DNA of 64,000 nt from Myxococcus sp. RHSTA-1-4 (GTDB taxonomy: Bacteria > Myxococcota > Myxococcia > Myxococcales > Myxococcaceae), in assembly GCF_020037125.1 (NCBI RefSeq), contig NZ_JAIQDG010000010.1, positions 124,001 through 188,000 of the forward strand, read 5' to 3'. The notes below the pieces were generated by a model that worked only from the letters and a program-made list of their open reading frames with translations, was not told the DNA's origin and did no database searches. Positions within the stretch are counted from its first letter, which is position 1. Each line of letters begins with the position of its first letter. Below, one piece after another: positions 17,094-25,334 of this stretch. A program made the position numbers and the translations under genes.

Positions 17094-19297
17094 CGGGCGC
17101 GGCGCTGGTTGCGAAGGAGCATGAGGCCCGCGGCGAGCAGCACCAGGATGGTGGTGCTTCCGGCAGGGGTGGCATCAGCGGTGGTGCCACAGCAGAAGGC
17201 GCCGCCCTGTGGCTCGGTGCCGGGCTTGCGGCGGCCCCGCTCGCAAGCCTGCGTGGCGGCCGAGCAGTGCTGCACGCCGAGGCAGTCCCCGCTGTCGTCA
17301 CAGGAGGTGGTGCAGGTGTTGGTCGAGGTGTCGCAGGTGCCACCGCAGGGGCAGTGCGCGTCGGCGAAGCACTCGACGCAGGAGACACCGTCGCAGACGA
17401 GTCCCTGCTCGCAGGTCACCGCGCACGCTCCGGCGTTCTCACAGGTGCGGGTCTCCGGGTTGCACTGACCGCTGCCGCAGTCTTCGTCGTTGCGGCAGCC
17501 GACGCAGGCGCTGCCCCGCACGGAGCCGTCGGAGAGGCAGAAGGGGGTGTCGCCCTCGCAGGCGCCGCAGCGCTCGCCGCAGTGCCGGGCGGTGGTGCAG
17601 GAGGAGCACTCGCCGCTGAGGCAGAACTGGCCGTCGCCGCACTCCAGGTCGTTGCGGCACTGGACGCAGACCTCGCCGTCCAGACAGAAGGGGCGGTCGC
17701 CGGGGCACTTCGCGCAGCTGGGGCCGCAGGCGTCGGAGGTGTTGCACTCGGGGACTTCGTCCACGCAGCGGCCGTTGAGCGGATCGCACTTCTGGCCGGG
17801 GGCGCACTGGCTGTCGGTGGTGCACTCGACGCAGGACGGGGACGCGCCGGGCGTCGGCGCCGCGCACTGGGTGCCGTTGGGGCAGCAGTTGCAGGAGTTG
17901 CCCGCGCACGCGTCGTCGGTGGCGCAGGGGGTGCACTGGTTGTCGGCGCAGATTTCTCCGCGCGGGCACTGCGAGTCGTCATTGCACTCGCGGCACTCGT
18001 GGATGGAGGTGACGCAGACCTGGTTGTCGGGGCAGTGCTCGTCCTCGGTGCACTGCACGCAGGTGGCGTTGGGCTCGTCGCAGGCGCCGCCGGGGCAGTC
18101 GCTGTCGTCGTTGCAGCCGGTGCACTGGTTGGTCGCCGTGTCGCAGCGGCCGTTGTCGGGGCAGTCCGCGTCGTCGTTGCAGCCGCGGCACGTGTTGTCC
18201 GTCAGGTCGCAGCGGCCGTTCGGGCACTGGCTGTCTTCGGTGCACTGCACGCACTGGGTGCGGCCGTTGAGGTTGGCGCAGTGGGGCGTGGACTGACCGC
18301 ACGGGGAGCAGGTCTCGCCACAGAAGAGGGACGAGTCGCAGGGAGCACAGAGCGCGGCAGCGTTGCAGTAGTAGAACGAGCCACAGCCGCCGTTGCCGGG
18401 GAGATTGGCGAACTGGCGGTTGCACTGCTCACAGCGGTTGAGGTCGTCCGGGAAGGATGGGCGGCCATTGTCCGAGTGGAAGAAGAGGGTCGGGGGCGCC
18501 AGGATGAAGCCTGCGCCGCTCAGCTTGACCACTGGATTGGTGCTGGCACCCCGCTCGAAGTCCGTGAAGGCTCCCACGAAGGTGGAGAGCTCCAGCGCGG
18601 CATGCTCACTCACCTGCGCATAGAGGATTTCGACCGGATAGAGGCCAGGGTTGTTGAAGGTGACGGTGTTGGTCGTGCGCCACGTCGGCAGTCCCAGTCG
18701 GGGAGGGCGGTTGATGACCTGATACGCCGTCTGGTTCCGGTCGTAGATCGCGAAGGAGACCGCGTCATCCGCGTAGAAGCCGAAGTGGAGCGGCACGTTC
18801 ACCCACTGCGGGGTGATGTTGATGTAGCCGCGATACCGCGCGCCAAAGCCAGCGAACGTCGGGTGCGGAAACGCACAGCCGCCTGTTCCACAACCCTGCA
18901 CCGAGTTCACGAAGTCGCCGTAGCTCGGCTGCTGGATGGTCGGGTCGGTCGGGTCACCCAGCGTGATGTTGTTCGACTGGTCGAGCACCGTGCGCAACAC
19001 GGAGGTAACCCGTCGGGCTCGGGTGTTCTCCATGAAGGCATTCATGCCTCCGACGAAGTTGCTCTCCTCCTGAGGGAACTCCGCACCAGGGTTGTCCGGA
19101 TCGCTCACGACGCTCGACGCCATACACAGGCCGGTGCCAACTTCGCCCGGGGATGGCGCCACGGGAGGGCCGGAGACGACGACTTCCGGCAACTTGGCCG
19201 CCCCCGCGACACCAGCGAGGCACACCGAGAGCACTGTGAGCGCGGTACGCGCGATGCGAAACAAGGGGGGATTCAAGGGGCGAACAGCATGGAACAA
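17090..19297 (-). CDS. traA: outer membrane exchange receptor TraA
   Basis: A 735-residue cell-surface receptor. In Myxococcus, TraA on touching cells recognises like alleles and, with TraB, allows exchange of outer-membrane proteins and lipids. Order: signal peptide (LSVCLAGVAGA); a PA14-like variable domain (about 55-250, GYINITPQWVNVPLHFGFYA); a long Cys-rich repeat stalk (about 285-690) built of units such as CNDDADCPDNGRCDTATNQC; and a C-terminal MYXO-CTERM tail (GGAFCC, hydrophobic helix, RNQRRAR) for myxosortase anchoring. The start is a TTG at 19297 next to a G-run; TTG 19276 and 19264 are alternatives. Allele specificity maps to the PA14-like part, around position 205 in M. xanthus; here 204-205 read Pro-Thr, but alignment is needed. 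Confidence 0.93.
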   Translation of the reverse strand: MFHAVRPLNPPLFRIARTALTVLSVCLAGVAGAAKLPEVVVSGPPVAPSPGEVGTGLCMASSVVSDPDNPGAEFPQEESNFVGGMNAFMENTRARRVTSVLRTVLDQSNNITLGDPTDPTIQQPSYGDFVNSVQGCGTGGCAFPHPTFAGFGARYRGYINITPQWVNVPLHFGFYADDAVSFAIYDRNQTAYQVINRPPRLGLPTWRTTNTVTFNNPGLYPVEILYAQVSEHAALELSTFVGAFTDFERGASTNPVVKLSGAGFILAPPTLFFHSDNGRPSFPDDLNRCEQCNRQFANLPGNGGCGSFYYCNAAALCAPCDSSLFCGETCSPCGQSTPHCANLNGRTQCVQCTEDSQCPNGRCDLTDNTCRGCNDDADCPDNGRCDTATNQCTGCNDDSDCPGGACDEPNATCVQCTEDEHCPDNQVCVTSIHECRECNDDSQCPRGEICADNQCTPCATDDACAGNSCNCCPNGTQCAAPTPGASPSCVECTTDSQCAPGQKCDPLNGRCVDEVPECNTSDACGPSCAKCPGDRPFCLDGEVCVQCRNDLECGDGQFCLSGECSSCTTARHCGERCGACEGDTPFCLSDGSVRGSACVGCRNDEDCGSGQCNPETRTCENAGACAVTCEQGLVCDGVSCVECFADAHCPCGGTCDTSTNTCTTSCDDSGDCLGVQHCSAATQACERGRRKPGTEPQGGAFCCGTTADATPAGSTTILVLLAAGLMLLRNQRRAR

Positions 19298-19344
19298 CCC
19301 CCCGACGGACGCAAATGTTGCGACGCTGAGCGTACTGCGTCACC

Positions 19345-19362
19345 AACCTGACGTGTCAGGTT
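19345..19362. promoter_or_regulatory. inverted repeat upstream of traA, possible operator
   Basis: AACCTGAC-GT-GTCAGGTT, perfect 8-bp arms with a 2-bp centre, 48 bp upstream of the traA start. On the minus strand it contains CTGACA, a possible -35 box, with TACGCT further downstream. Dyad symmetry at this position suggests a repressor or activator site. Confidence 0.45.
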
Positions 19363-19436
19363 CTCCGACTCCCGCGTGACGCCTGGGACACACCGCTGCC
19401 CCTTCTACCCAGAAAACTGAGAGAAATCGGGCACTC

Positions 19437-20507
19437 TCACGCCCTCCGGCAGCTCACGTCCCCGTCCTGGGAGCGGATGAACGCGGCGGTGAGTTCCGTG
19501 CCCAGGGCCGCGCACAGCACCTCGAAGGTCCTCCGCCGCGCCCCACCCACGACGGAGGGCTGGCTCGCGAGTGTCTCAGGGTGTCTCACGAAGATGTTGT
19601 AGCCCACGATGCATCCATCCGCGCGGAGCACCGTGATTCCATCCGTGGCCATCATCCCCCGGAGGAGCTGCGCGGCGGCGCGCACGGCCGTGGAGGAGGC
19701 GTCGCTCGGGTCCGCGTGGTAGCGCTCCAGCATCGCCACCACGTCCAGCGGACGCGGCAGGATGACGCCGTCCACGAACAGCATGGAGCCGGCGCGCTCC
19801 CGGGGCAGCACCGCCACCAGCGCGCCATGCGAGCCCTGCATCACCTCGAAGAGGACGCGCTTGAAGAAGCCCCGTGCCCGCTCGCGGCTGGTGGTGGCCA
19901 CGCCGTCGGTGACGGCATCGGCCAGCTCTTCCAGCACCGCCGGAGGCGAGGACGCGTCCACGCGCGCGCCGGACAGGTACACATGCCGGCACAGTCCGCC
20001 GCTCCCGCGCAGCTCCAGCACGTTGTCCGCGAGCTGGAGCACGCCCACCACGCCCGCGCCACCACCCTCCGCCCGGCGCAGGCGCTCCAGCGGCGTCTCC
20101 GCGAGGGGGAACGGGTCCGTCCGGAAGACGCCGTACGCGAACCCCTCCGGCACCCGCAGCAGGTACAACGCCCACCAGCGGCCCTGTCCCAGGGACGCGC
20201 ACTGCTTCAGTGCCCGTTGAATCGTCGCCCGCGAGCGCGGGCCGATGCCGATGGCGATGGGGTCGTGCCCGCCGAGCTGCGCCAGCATCTGCCCCAGGTC
20301 GTCACACACGAACGCCATGGGGAACAGCGGGGCGCCTTCCTCGCGGTAGCGCGACAGGGTGACGATGAGCTCGCCAATGGCGTCCGCGGTCAGCGCGCAC
20401 GTCATGCGGGCTTCATCGAGGAACGTGCCGACGGCCTCGGTCAGCAGGTGGCGGAACGACAGGACGGGAGGTGGCGAGCCCGGGGCGCCCGGGTCCGAGC
20501 CAATCAT
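19437..20507 (-). CDS. putative sensor protein with DisA_N-like (DACNV-type) domain
   Basis: A 356-residue soluble protein. The C-terminal half (about 205-345) resembles the diadenylate-cyclase-related sensor domains (DACNV class): GALVAVLPRERAGSMLFVDG and later DGITVLRADGCIVGYNIFVR, followed by GARRRTFEVLCAALG. Such domains are predicted to bind rather than make nucleotides. The N-terminal part (20-200) is a mixed alpha/beta region I do not recognise. ATG 20507 was chosen over ATG 20528 because a GGGGG run is at usable distance. Three minus-strand genes (GTPase, XRE, this one) are evenly spaced upstream of traA. The family call is from motif memory and is moderate. Confidence 0.6.
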   Translation of the reverse strand: MIGSDPGAPGSPPPVLSFRHLLTEAVGTFLDEARMTCALTADAIGELIVTLSRYREEGAPLFPMAFVCDDLGQMLAQLGGHDPIAIGIGPRSRATIQRALKQCASLGQGRWWALYLLRVPEGFAYGVFRTDPFPLAETPLERLRRAEGGGAGVVGVLQLADNVLELRGSGGLCRHVYLSGARVDASSPPAVLEELADAVTDGVATTSRERARGFFKRVLFEVMQGSHGALVAVLPRERAGSMLFVDGVILPRPLDVVAMLERYHADPSDASSTAVRAAAQLLRGMMATDGITVLRADGCIVGYNIFVRHPETLASQPSVVGGARRRTFEVLCAALGTELTAAFIRSQDGDVSCRRA

Positions 20508-20595
20508 GACGCCCCCAGCATGGCGCATTGCCGCCGGACGCGCACGGACGGAGTGCGGCCAGGCGTGCCTGCCTGCCCCTTGCCACCCCGGAAGC

Positions 20596-20991
20596 TCAGC
20601 GAGCCTGCCGCTTGAGCGTCACCAGGAACTTGCGCAGGGCCCGCCACTCCTCCGGGTCGAAGCCCTGGAGGGTGCGGATGAGGCGGCGCAGCTCGGGAGG
20701 GTGCTCGGCGTAGGGGGGCGGAGGCTCGGCCACCTGCCAGGGGCCTGGAGGCATGGTGCCGGCGGGCAGGCCCAGCATCCGGTCCGCGGACTCGTGCAGC
20801 ACGTGGCACAGGCGCCAGAAGGTGGGGATGCTGGGGAAGGCCCGGCCCCGCTCGATGCGGCCGTACACCTCGGTGGCCAGGTCGATGCGCTCGGCGACAT
20901 CCGCCTGGGTCAGCTCCTGGCGCACGCGCGCCGCCTGCGCGTTCCTGCCCAGCGTCTTCTTCAGTGACGACTTCTCGCGCTCGCCGAGCAT
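20596..20991 (-). CDS. XRE-family helix-turn-helix regulator
   Basis: A 131-residue DNA-binding protein. Residues 14-70 form an HTH_XRE domain: NAQAARVRQELTQADVAERI, LATEVYGRIERGRAFPSIPT. A Pro-rich linker (AEPPPPYAEHPPEL) joins a short helical C-terminus (RRLIRTLQGFDPEEWRALRK) that may dimerise. The start ATG follows AGGGG. It lies 88 bp upstream of the sensor-protein gene and 140 bp downstream of the GTPase gene, all on the minus strand. Local control of these neighbours is possible. Confidence 0.85.
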   Translation of the reverse strand: MLGEREKSSLKKTLGRNAQAARVRQELTQADVAERIDLATEVYGRIERGRAFPSIPTFWRLCHVLHESADRMLGLPAGTMPPGPWQVAEPPPPYAEHPPELRRLIRTLQGFDPEEWRALRKFLVTLKRQAR

Positions 20992-21131
20992 TGCCCCTGG
21001 CCCATCCTGAAAAGTCCTGGGCGGTTGATACGACTTGATGGATTGGAAGCACAGGACACGCGGAGTGGGGCTGTCCGCCAGACCCGGCAGGTTGCTGTCG
21101 CGACCCGATTTCTCCCGTCGGGAGGCCCGCG

Positions 21132-22874
21132 TCAGGACAGCCCGGTCCGTGCCTCGTCCAGCCGTGCCGCCGTGCGCGTCCAGTCGTCGGCCAGCCCGTC
21201 CAGGTGGCCCAGCACGTCGGAGAAGAAGCGCGTCTCCAGTGCACGCGCCAGGGTGGCCCCGTGCGCGTCCGCCCACTTCCGGGTGACGCGGGCTCGTACC
21301 TGCGCGCCCAGCAAATCCACGAAGCGCTCCATCAGCGGTGTGGACAGGAGCGTGCCTGCCCACACCACCGCGTCGTGGCCGAAGCCACCCGTGGCCACCG
21401 TCACCGCCGCCGCCGCGCCCGACGGCACCGAGTACACCAGCGTCGTCAGCGCCTGGAGCAGCTCCTCGCGCATGCCCCCTTGCAGCTCCGCGGCCACCAG
21501 CTCGCGGCAGAAGGAGTACAGCGTGGCCCGGTCCGCCGCGTGCGCGTGCAGCGGCTCGAAGCCCAGCGGCTCCTCCAGCTTCGCCAGCGTCACCGGGCCG
21601 AAGGCCTCCGCGAGCCTCGCCCGCGTCTCCGCGTCTCCCCGCCACGCGGCCACCTCGGGAGCGAAGGCGTCCACCAGCTTCCGCACGCCGTCCTTCATCG
21701 ACTCGTCCACCGCGAGCGTGGGGGTCTCCGCCCCTTGCGGCTCCGGCCCGGTGAAGGACTGGCGCACCTTGCGGCTCACGAAGGTGAGCGCCGTGGCCAG
21801 CCCGCGGAAGGGCAGCCGCACCCACTTGTGGAAGTGGCTGCGCGCGTCCAGTTCGTCGCGGAAGGCGTCGATGAGGATGTCCGCCGGCACCGCCTTCAGC
21901 GCCGCGTGCGCGCCCACGCCATTCAGCTCGTGACGCAGCCGCTGCCGCAGCCGTTCCGGCTCCTGTGCCGCCCGCGAGGCCGCTCGCGCCACCGCCTCCA
22001 ATTCCGCGCGCGCGTCCGCCAGCGAGGCCTCCAGCGCCCGGGCCTTCAGCTCCCGTGCGTGCTCGGCCTGTCCCAGCAGCGCGGAGAGCGGGGGCCGTCC
22101 GTCCAGTGGCTCCGTGGCCAGCGGCTTCAGCCCCGCTTCCACCTCCGGCTGGTGCGGCGCCAGGTAGCGCGCCATGGGCGGGTGGCCCACGTCGGAGGCC
22201 AGCTTGTCCATGTGCCCGCGCGCCACCTCTTCGCGCGTGGCCTCGTTGTAGACGAGGAGGTACGGCCGCCCGTGCCCCACCGCCGAGCGGAGGAAGTCCA
22301 CCAGCGCGGCGTTCTGGTACGTCTGCCGGCTCACCACGAACACCAGCACGTCCACGGTGACGAGCAGCGCCTCCGCGCGCTCGCGGTTGTCGCGGTACAC
22401 GCTGTCGAAGTCCGGCGTGTCCATGACGAGCAGCCCGCGTGGCACCGCGTCCGCCAGCACCAGGTAGAGCCGCCCCGCCGGGCCCGGCTGGTCCACCGGC
22501 GCCGCGTCGCCGGAGGGCACCGGCACCGTGTCATAGCGCCGCGTGAGGAAGTCCTTCAGCGTCCCCGTCCACGTCTCCGGGTGCGCCGCCGCGAGGCACT
22601 GCTTGGTGAGGCCGCCCTCGGGACGCGCGGGGGAGAGCGCCGCCCCCACCAGCGCGTTGAAGAGGGTGGACTTGCCCACGTTGTTGGGGCCGGCGATGGC
22701 CACCAGCAGCAGGGGCGCGTCGGTGGAGCCCAGGCGGGGGAGCAGGTCTCTCCGCAGGCGCTCGGCCAGGCGGCGCGCGGCGTCCGCGTCCGGGGCCTCC
22801 GGGAAGCGCTCGGGGGCGGGCAGGGCGTCCAGCGCGGACGCGAGGGAGGTGCGCAGGGTGTACGGGTCTCTCAT
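21132..22874 (-). CDS. dynamin-like GTPase
   Basis: A 580-residue GTPase. G1 P-loop GPNNVGKST (62-70), possible switch I around LTKQC, G3 DTPD in LLVMDTPDFDSV. The G4 position reads YNEAT instead of NKxD, so base specificity may be weak. After the G domain come Ala/Glu/Arg-rich helices likely to form a stalk or coiled coil (about 270-330). Near the C-terminus is a hydrophobic, Gly/Ala-rich stretch (TTLVYSVPSGAAAAVTVATG) and a second apolar segment (VVWAGTLLSTPL), which could insert in membrane as dynamin paddles do. Membrane remodelling is inferred from this layout only. ATG 22874 was chosen; GTG 22877 is directly upstream. Neither has a strong Shine-Dalgarno. Confidence 0.78.
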   Translation of the reverse strand: MRDPYTLRTSLASALDALPAPERFPEAPDADAARRLAERLRRDLLPRLGSTDAPLLLVAIAGPNNVGKSTLFNALVGAALSPARPEGGLTKQCLAAAHPETWTGTLKDFLTRRYDTVPVPSGDAAPVDQPGPAGRLYLVLADAVPRGLLVMDTPDFDSVYRDNRERAEALLVTVDVLVFVVSRQTYQNAALVDFLRSAVGHGRPYLLVYNEATREEVARGHMDKLASDVGHPPMARYLAPHQPEVEAGLKPLATEPLDGRPPLSALLGQAEHARELKARALEASLADARAELEAVARAASRAAQEPERLRQRLRHELNGVGAHAALKAVPADILIDAFRDELDARSHFHKWVRLPFRGLATALTFVSRKVRQSFTGPEPQGAETPTLAVDESMKDGVRKLVDAFAPEVAAWRGDAETRARLAEAFGPVTLAKLEEPLGFEPLHAHAADRATLYSFCRELVAAELQGGMREELLQALTTLVYSVPSGAAAAVTVATGGFGHDAVVWAGTLLSTPLMERFVDLLGAQVRARVTRKWADAHGATLARALETRFFSDVLGHLDGLADDWTRTAARLDEARTGLS

Positions 22875-23289
22875 CACCGGATGTCCGCGCGCACCACATC
22901 ACGCGCGGAGGCCCGTGCCCAGGAGACTTCCACTCCGGTGTCGGTCGAGGACAGAGACGGGCGGGGCGCGGGAAGTTGGACCGCGCGAGATGCGCACGCG
23001 AGGTGAGGCGTGGGGGGCAAGGCCGACTCGGGCGCGGTCCCCCTTTTTCCAGCCACGCCTTCTCGCCAGCTCCCGAGCCTGCGCTCCCTCGGCCTTTCCG
23101 ACTGCTGGAACACTGTCATGGACATCACACTCGCTTCTCTACGTTCCCAGGTATTGCGTGCCACGTGAACAGTACGGCGGTCACACCCCTCGTGCTCTGC
23201 TCGAAGCCTGAGCGAAATCCTGCTTGCCGGGAGCTGGACCCGGCGTCTGCCATTGAAACAGGGAATGGCTTGCCTGCCAGGGGGGGCGG
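22875..23289. other. divergent intergenic region between GTPase and T6SS module
   Basis: 415 bp without a convincing gene. It must hold promoters for both the GTPase operon (minus) and the DUF2169 operon (plus). A lower-G+C stretch at about 23105-23200 is the likeliest promoter site for the plus-strand genes; no clear -24/-12 or -35/-10 pair was found. Confidence 0.35.
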
Positions 23290-24294
23290 ATGCCAGGGCA
23301 CATGGAGAACAGGAGTCGCTTCGCTTCGGAAGACTTCCTGTCATGGGACAAGGAGGGGCGCGAGGTGCTGGTGGTATGCGTGGCGGGGCGCTTCGAGCTG
23401 CCTTCCGCCGGGCGCCCCACGACGCAGCCGCTGCGAGTCAGCGAGGCGCAGCGACCGCCGCCTCCGGCCGATGCGTACTGGGGCGAGCCGGAGCATTCGA
23501 GCCCGCGCGTGGAGGGCCAGCGCGTGTACACGCGGCCCGGCACGGACGTGTACGTGAGCGGGCACGCGTGGGCGCCCGGGGGAAGGCCGACACGAGAGGC
23601 AGCGGTGGGCGTGAGGGTGGGCGCGTGCCGGCAGGTGGCGCGAGTCTGGGGCCCGCGAGTGTGGCAGCGAGGTGTGCTGGGTTTGAAGCCCTCCACGCCG
23701 CGAGCCTTCGAGAAGGTGCCGTTGCACTGGGAACTGAGCGCGGGCGGAGCGGGCGCGCCGGACAACCCGGTGGGGTGCGGCGTGTACGCCTCGGTGAGCG
23801 CGGCGGTGGACAGGCCCTTGCCGCAACTGGAGGACCCGGAGCGGCCGTTGGAGAGCCCCACGCAACGGGTAACGCCGGTGGGCTTCGGGCCGGTGGCGCG
23901 GCACTGGCCGTCTCGACGCGCTCTCGCGGGCACATATGACGAGCGGTGGGTGCGGACGCGGGCGCCGCTGTGGCCCGAGGACTTCGACGAGCGCTTCTTC
24001 CAGGCGGCGGCACCGGGGCTGAATGCGGCGGGTGGGCTGCGGGGCGGCGAGGAGGTGGTGCTGGCGGGAATGCACCCGGACGGGAAGGTGGAGTTTCACC
24101 TGCCTCGCGTCCACCTCCAGGTGGAGAGCCGCTTCCGGCGGCGGAAGGAGACGCGGGCGCTGGTGCTGGACGGCGTGCACCTCGAGGTGGACGAGGGCGC
24201 GGTGACGCTGCTGTGGCGCGCGGCGGTGCCGGTGCGCCGGGACCTGGCGGAGTACGAGGGCAGCGTGGTGCGCGAGGAGGAGGGGCGGCCATGA
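23290..24294 (+). CDS. DUF2169 family type VI secretion accessory protein
   Basis: A 334-residue cytoplasmic protein. Features of the DUF2169 family are seen: an N-terminal beta region (LVVCVAGRFELP), the tract ERPLESPTQRVTPVGFGPVA with conserved GFGP, RRALAGTYDERWVRTRAPLW, PEDFDERFFQAAAPG and a C-terminal beta domain LAGMHPDGKVEFHLPRVHLQ. DUF2169 proteins are encoded with VgrG/PAAR effectors and act as adaptors that load effectors on the T6SS spike. The gene is first in a tightly packed set with the KAS-like, PAAR and SUKH genes. ATG 23290 follows a G-run; ATG 23302 is possible. The stop overlaps the next start by 4 bp. Confidence 0.82.
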   Translation: MPGHMENRSRFASEDFLSWDKEGREVLVVCVAGRFELPSAGRPTTQPLRVSEAQRPPPPADAYWGEPEHSSPRVEGQRVYTRPGTDVYVSGHAWAPGGRPTREAAVGVRVGACRQVARVWGPRVWQRGVLGLKPSTPRAFEKVPLHWELSAGGAGAPDNPVGCGVYASVSAAVDRPLPQLEDPERPLESPTQRVTPVGFGPVARHWPSRRALAGTYDERWVRTRAPLWPEDFDERFFQAAAPGLNAAGGLRGGEEVVLAGMHPDGKVEFHLPRVHLQVESRFRRRKETRALVLDGVHLEVDEGAVTLLWRAAVPVRRDLAEYEGSVVREEEGRP

Positions 24295-25334
24295 GCACGG
24301 GCACGCGAGAGGTGGCCGTGGTGGCGGTGGGGGCCTGCACGCCGGTGGGGCTGACGGCGGCGGTGACACGGGCGGAGCGGGCGGCGGGGACGCCGGGCTT
24401 CACCCGGACGGAGGTGCGGGGCGAGGACGGGGAGTCGGTGCGGGCCGCGCGGCTGAGGTTGCTGGAGGCCTGGCTGTCGCGCACTCAGCGCATGGCGGCG
24501 CTGGGGGCGACGGCGCTGGAGGACTGCCTGGCGGCGGTGAAGGGGCGGTGGGCGGACAGCCGGCTGCCGTTGGTGCTGGTGCTGCCGGAGGACGGGCTGG
24601 GCGCCCCGTGGGAGGAGACGGCGCTGAGGGAGGCGCTGGAGGCGGAGGCCCGGCCGGCGCGGCTGGAGTGGGAGGAGGGCCCCTGGAGGGCGGGCCGCGC
24701 GGGCCTCTTCGCGGCGCTGGCGCATGCGCGGCGGGTGCTGCGCGAGGGCCGGGCGCCGTGGGTGCTGGTGGGCGGAGTGGACTCGCTGGGTGACGGGCTG
24801 TCTCTGCGGCGGCTGGTGGAGACGGGCCGGTGCCTCAGCGGTGGGCGCGGGGAGGGGCTGATTCCGGGCGAGGGCGCGGGCTTCCTGCTGCTGGCGCGGG
24901 CGGAGGAGGCGCGGCGCGCGAGGCTGGAGGTGGCCGGGTGGGTGCTGGCGGAGGCGCACGGCCAGGAGGCGCGGCACTTCCGGCAGGAGGCGCCCGGCCG
25001 GGCCGAGGCGCTGACGGAGGTCTTTCGCCAGTTGCGGTGGCACCCGGGCGTGGAGGGACGGCGGGTGGACGTGGTGCTGTCCTGCCAGACGGGGGAAGGG
25101 TACTGGGCGCGGGAGTTCGGCCAGGCGTACCTGCGCAACGCGGAGCTGTTTCCGGAGCCGCTGGTGGTGCGTGAGGTGGCCGAGGGCCTGGGCGACGTGG
25201 GCGCGGCGGCGGGCGCGCTGCAGGTGGCCCAGGGGCTGTACCTGCTGCGCAAGCAGGGCGGAGGGCGAGGGCTGGTGTACGGCGACGCGGACGGGGGCGT
25301 GGTGGGGGCCTGTGTCCTGGAGGTGGCGTCATGA
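24291..25334 (+). CDS. beta-ketoacyl-synthase (thiolase-fold) homologue, T6SS-associated, probably inactive
   Basis: A 347-residue thiolase-fold protein. Recognisable KAS features: N-terminal VVAVGACTPVGLTAAVTR, the second-strand region APWVLVGGVDSLGDGLSL, and GEGLIPGEGAGFLLLARAEE, typical of KAS II-like proteins. The nucleophile elbow, normally TACASG, reads PWRAGRAGLFAALAHA with no Cys, and the HGTGT motif is replaced by SCQTGEGYW. A condensing activity is therefore unlikely. Such KAS-like genes accompany DUF2169 and PAAR-like genes in some T6SS effector loci, where the role is unknown. Overlaps of 4 bp with both neighbours show translational coupling. Confidence 0.75.
   Translation: MSTGTREVAVVAVGACTPVGLTAAVTRAERAAGTPGFTRTEVRGEDGESVRAARLRLLEAWLSRTQRMAALGATALEDCLAAVKGRWADSRLPLVLVLPEDGLGAPWEETALREALEAEARPARLEWEEGPWRAGRAGLFAALAHARRVLREGRAPWVLVGGVDSLGDGLSLRRLVETGRCLSGGRGEGLIPGEGAGFLLLARAEEARRARLEVAGWVLAEAHGQEARHFRQEAPGRAEALTEVFRQLRWHPGVEGRRVDVVLSCQTGEGYWAREFGQAYLRNAELFPEPLVVREVAEGLGDVGAAAGALQVAQGLYLLRKQGGGRGLVYGDADGGVVGACVLEVAS

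Noticed and set aside
17267-19351. 694-codon + strand open frame opposite traA
   Set aside because: Ala/Gly/Val repetitive translation is an antisense image of the Cys-rich repeats; no Shine-Dalgarno or domain, while traA has full domain support.
23253-23939. Alternative + strand frame over the DUF2169 gene
   Set aside because: No family motif; the overlapping frame has the conserved GFGP and other DUF2169 features.
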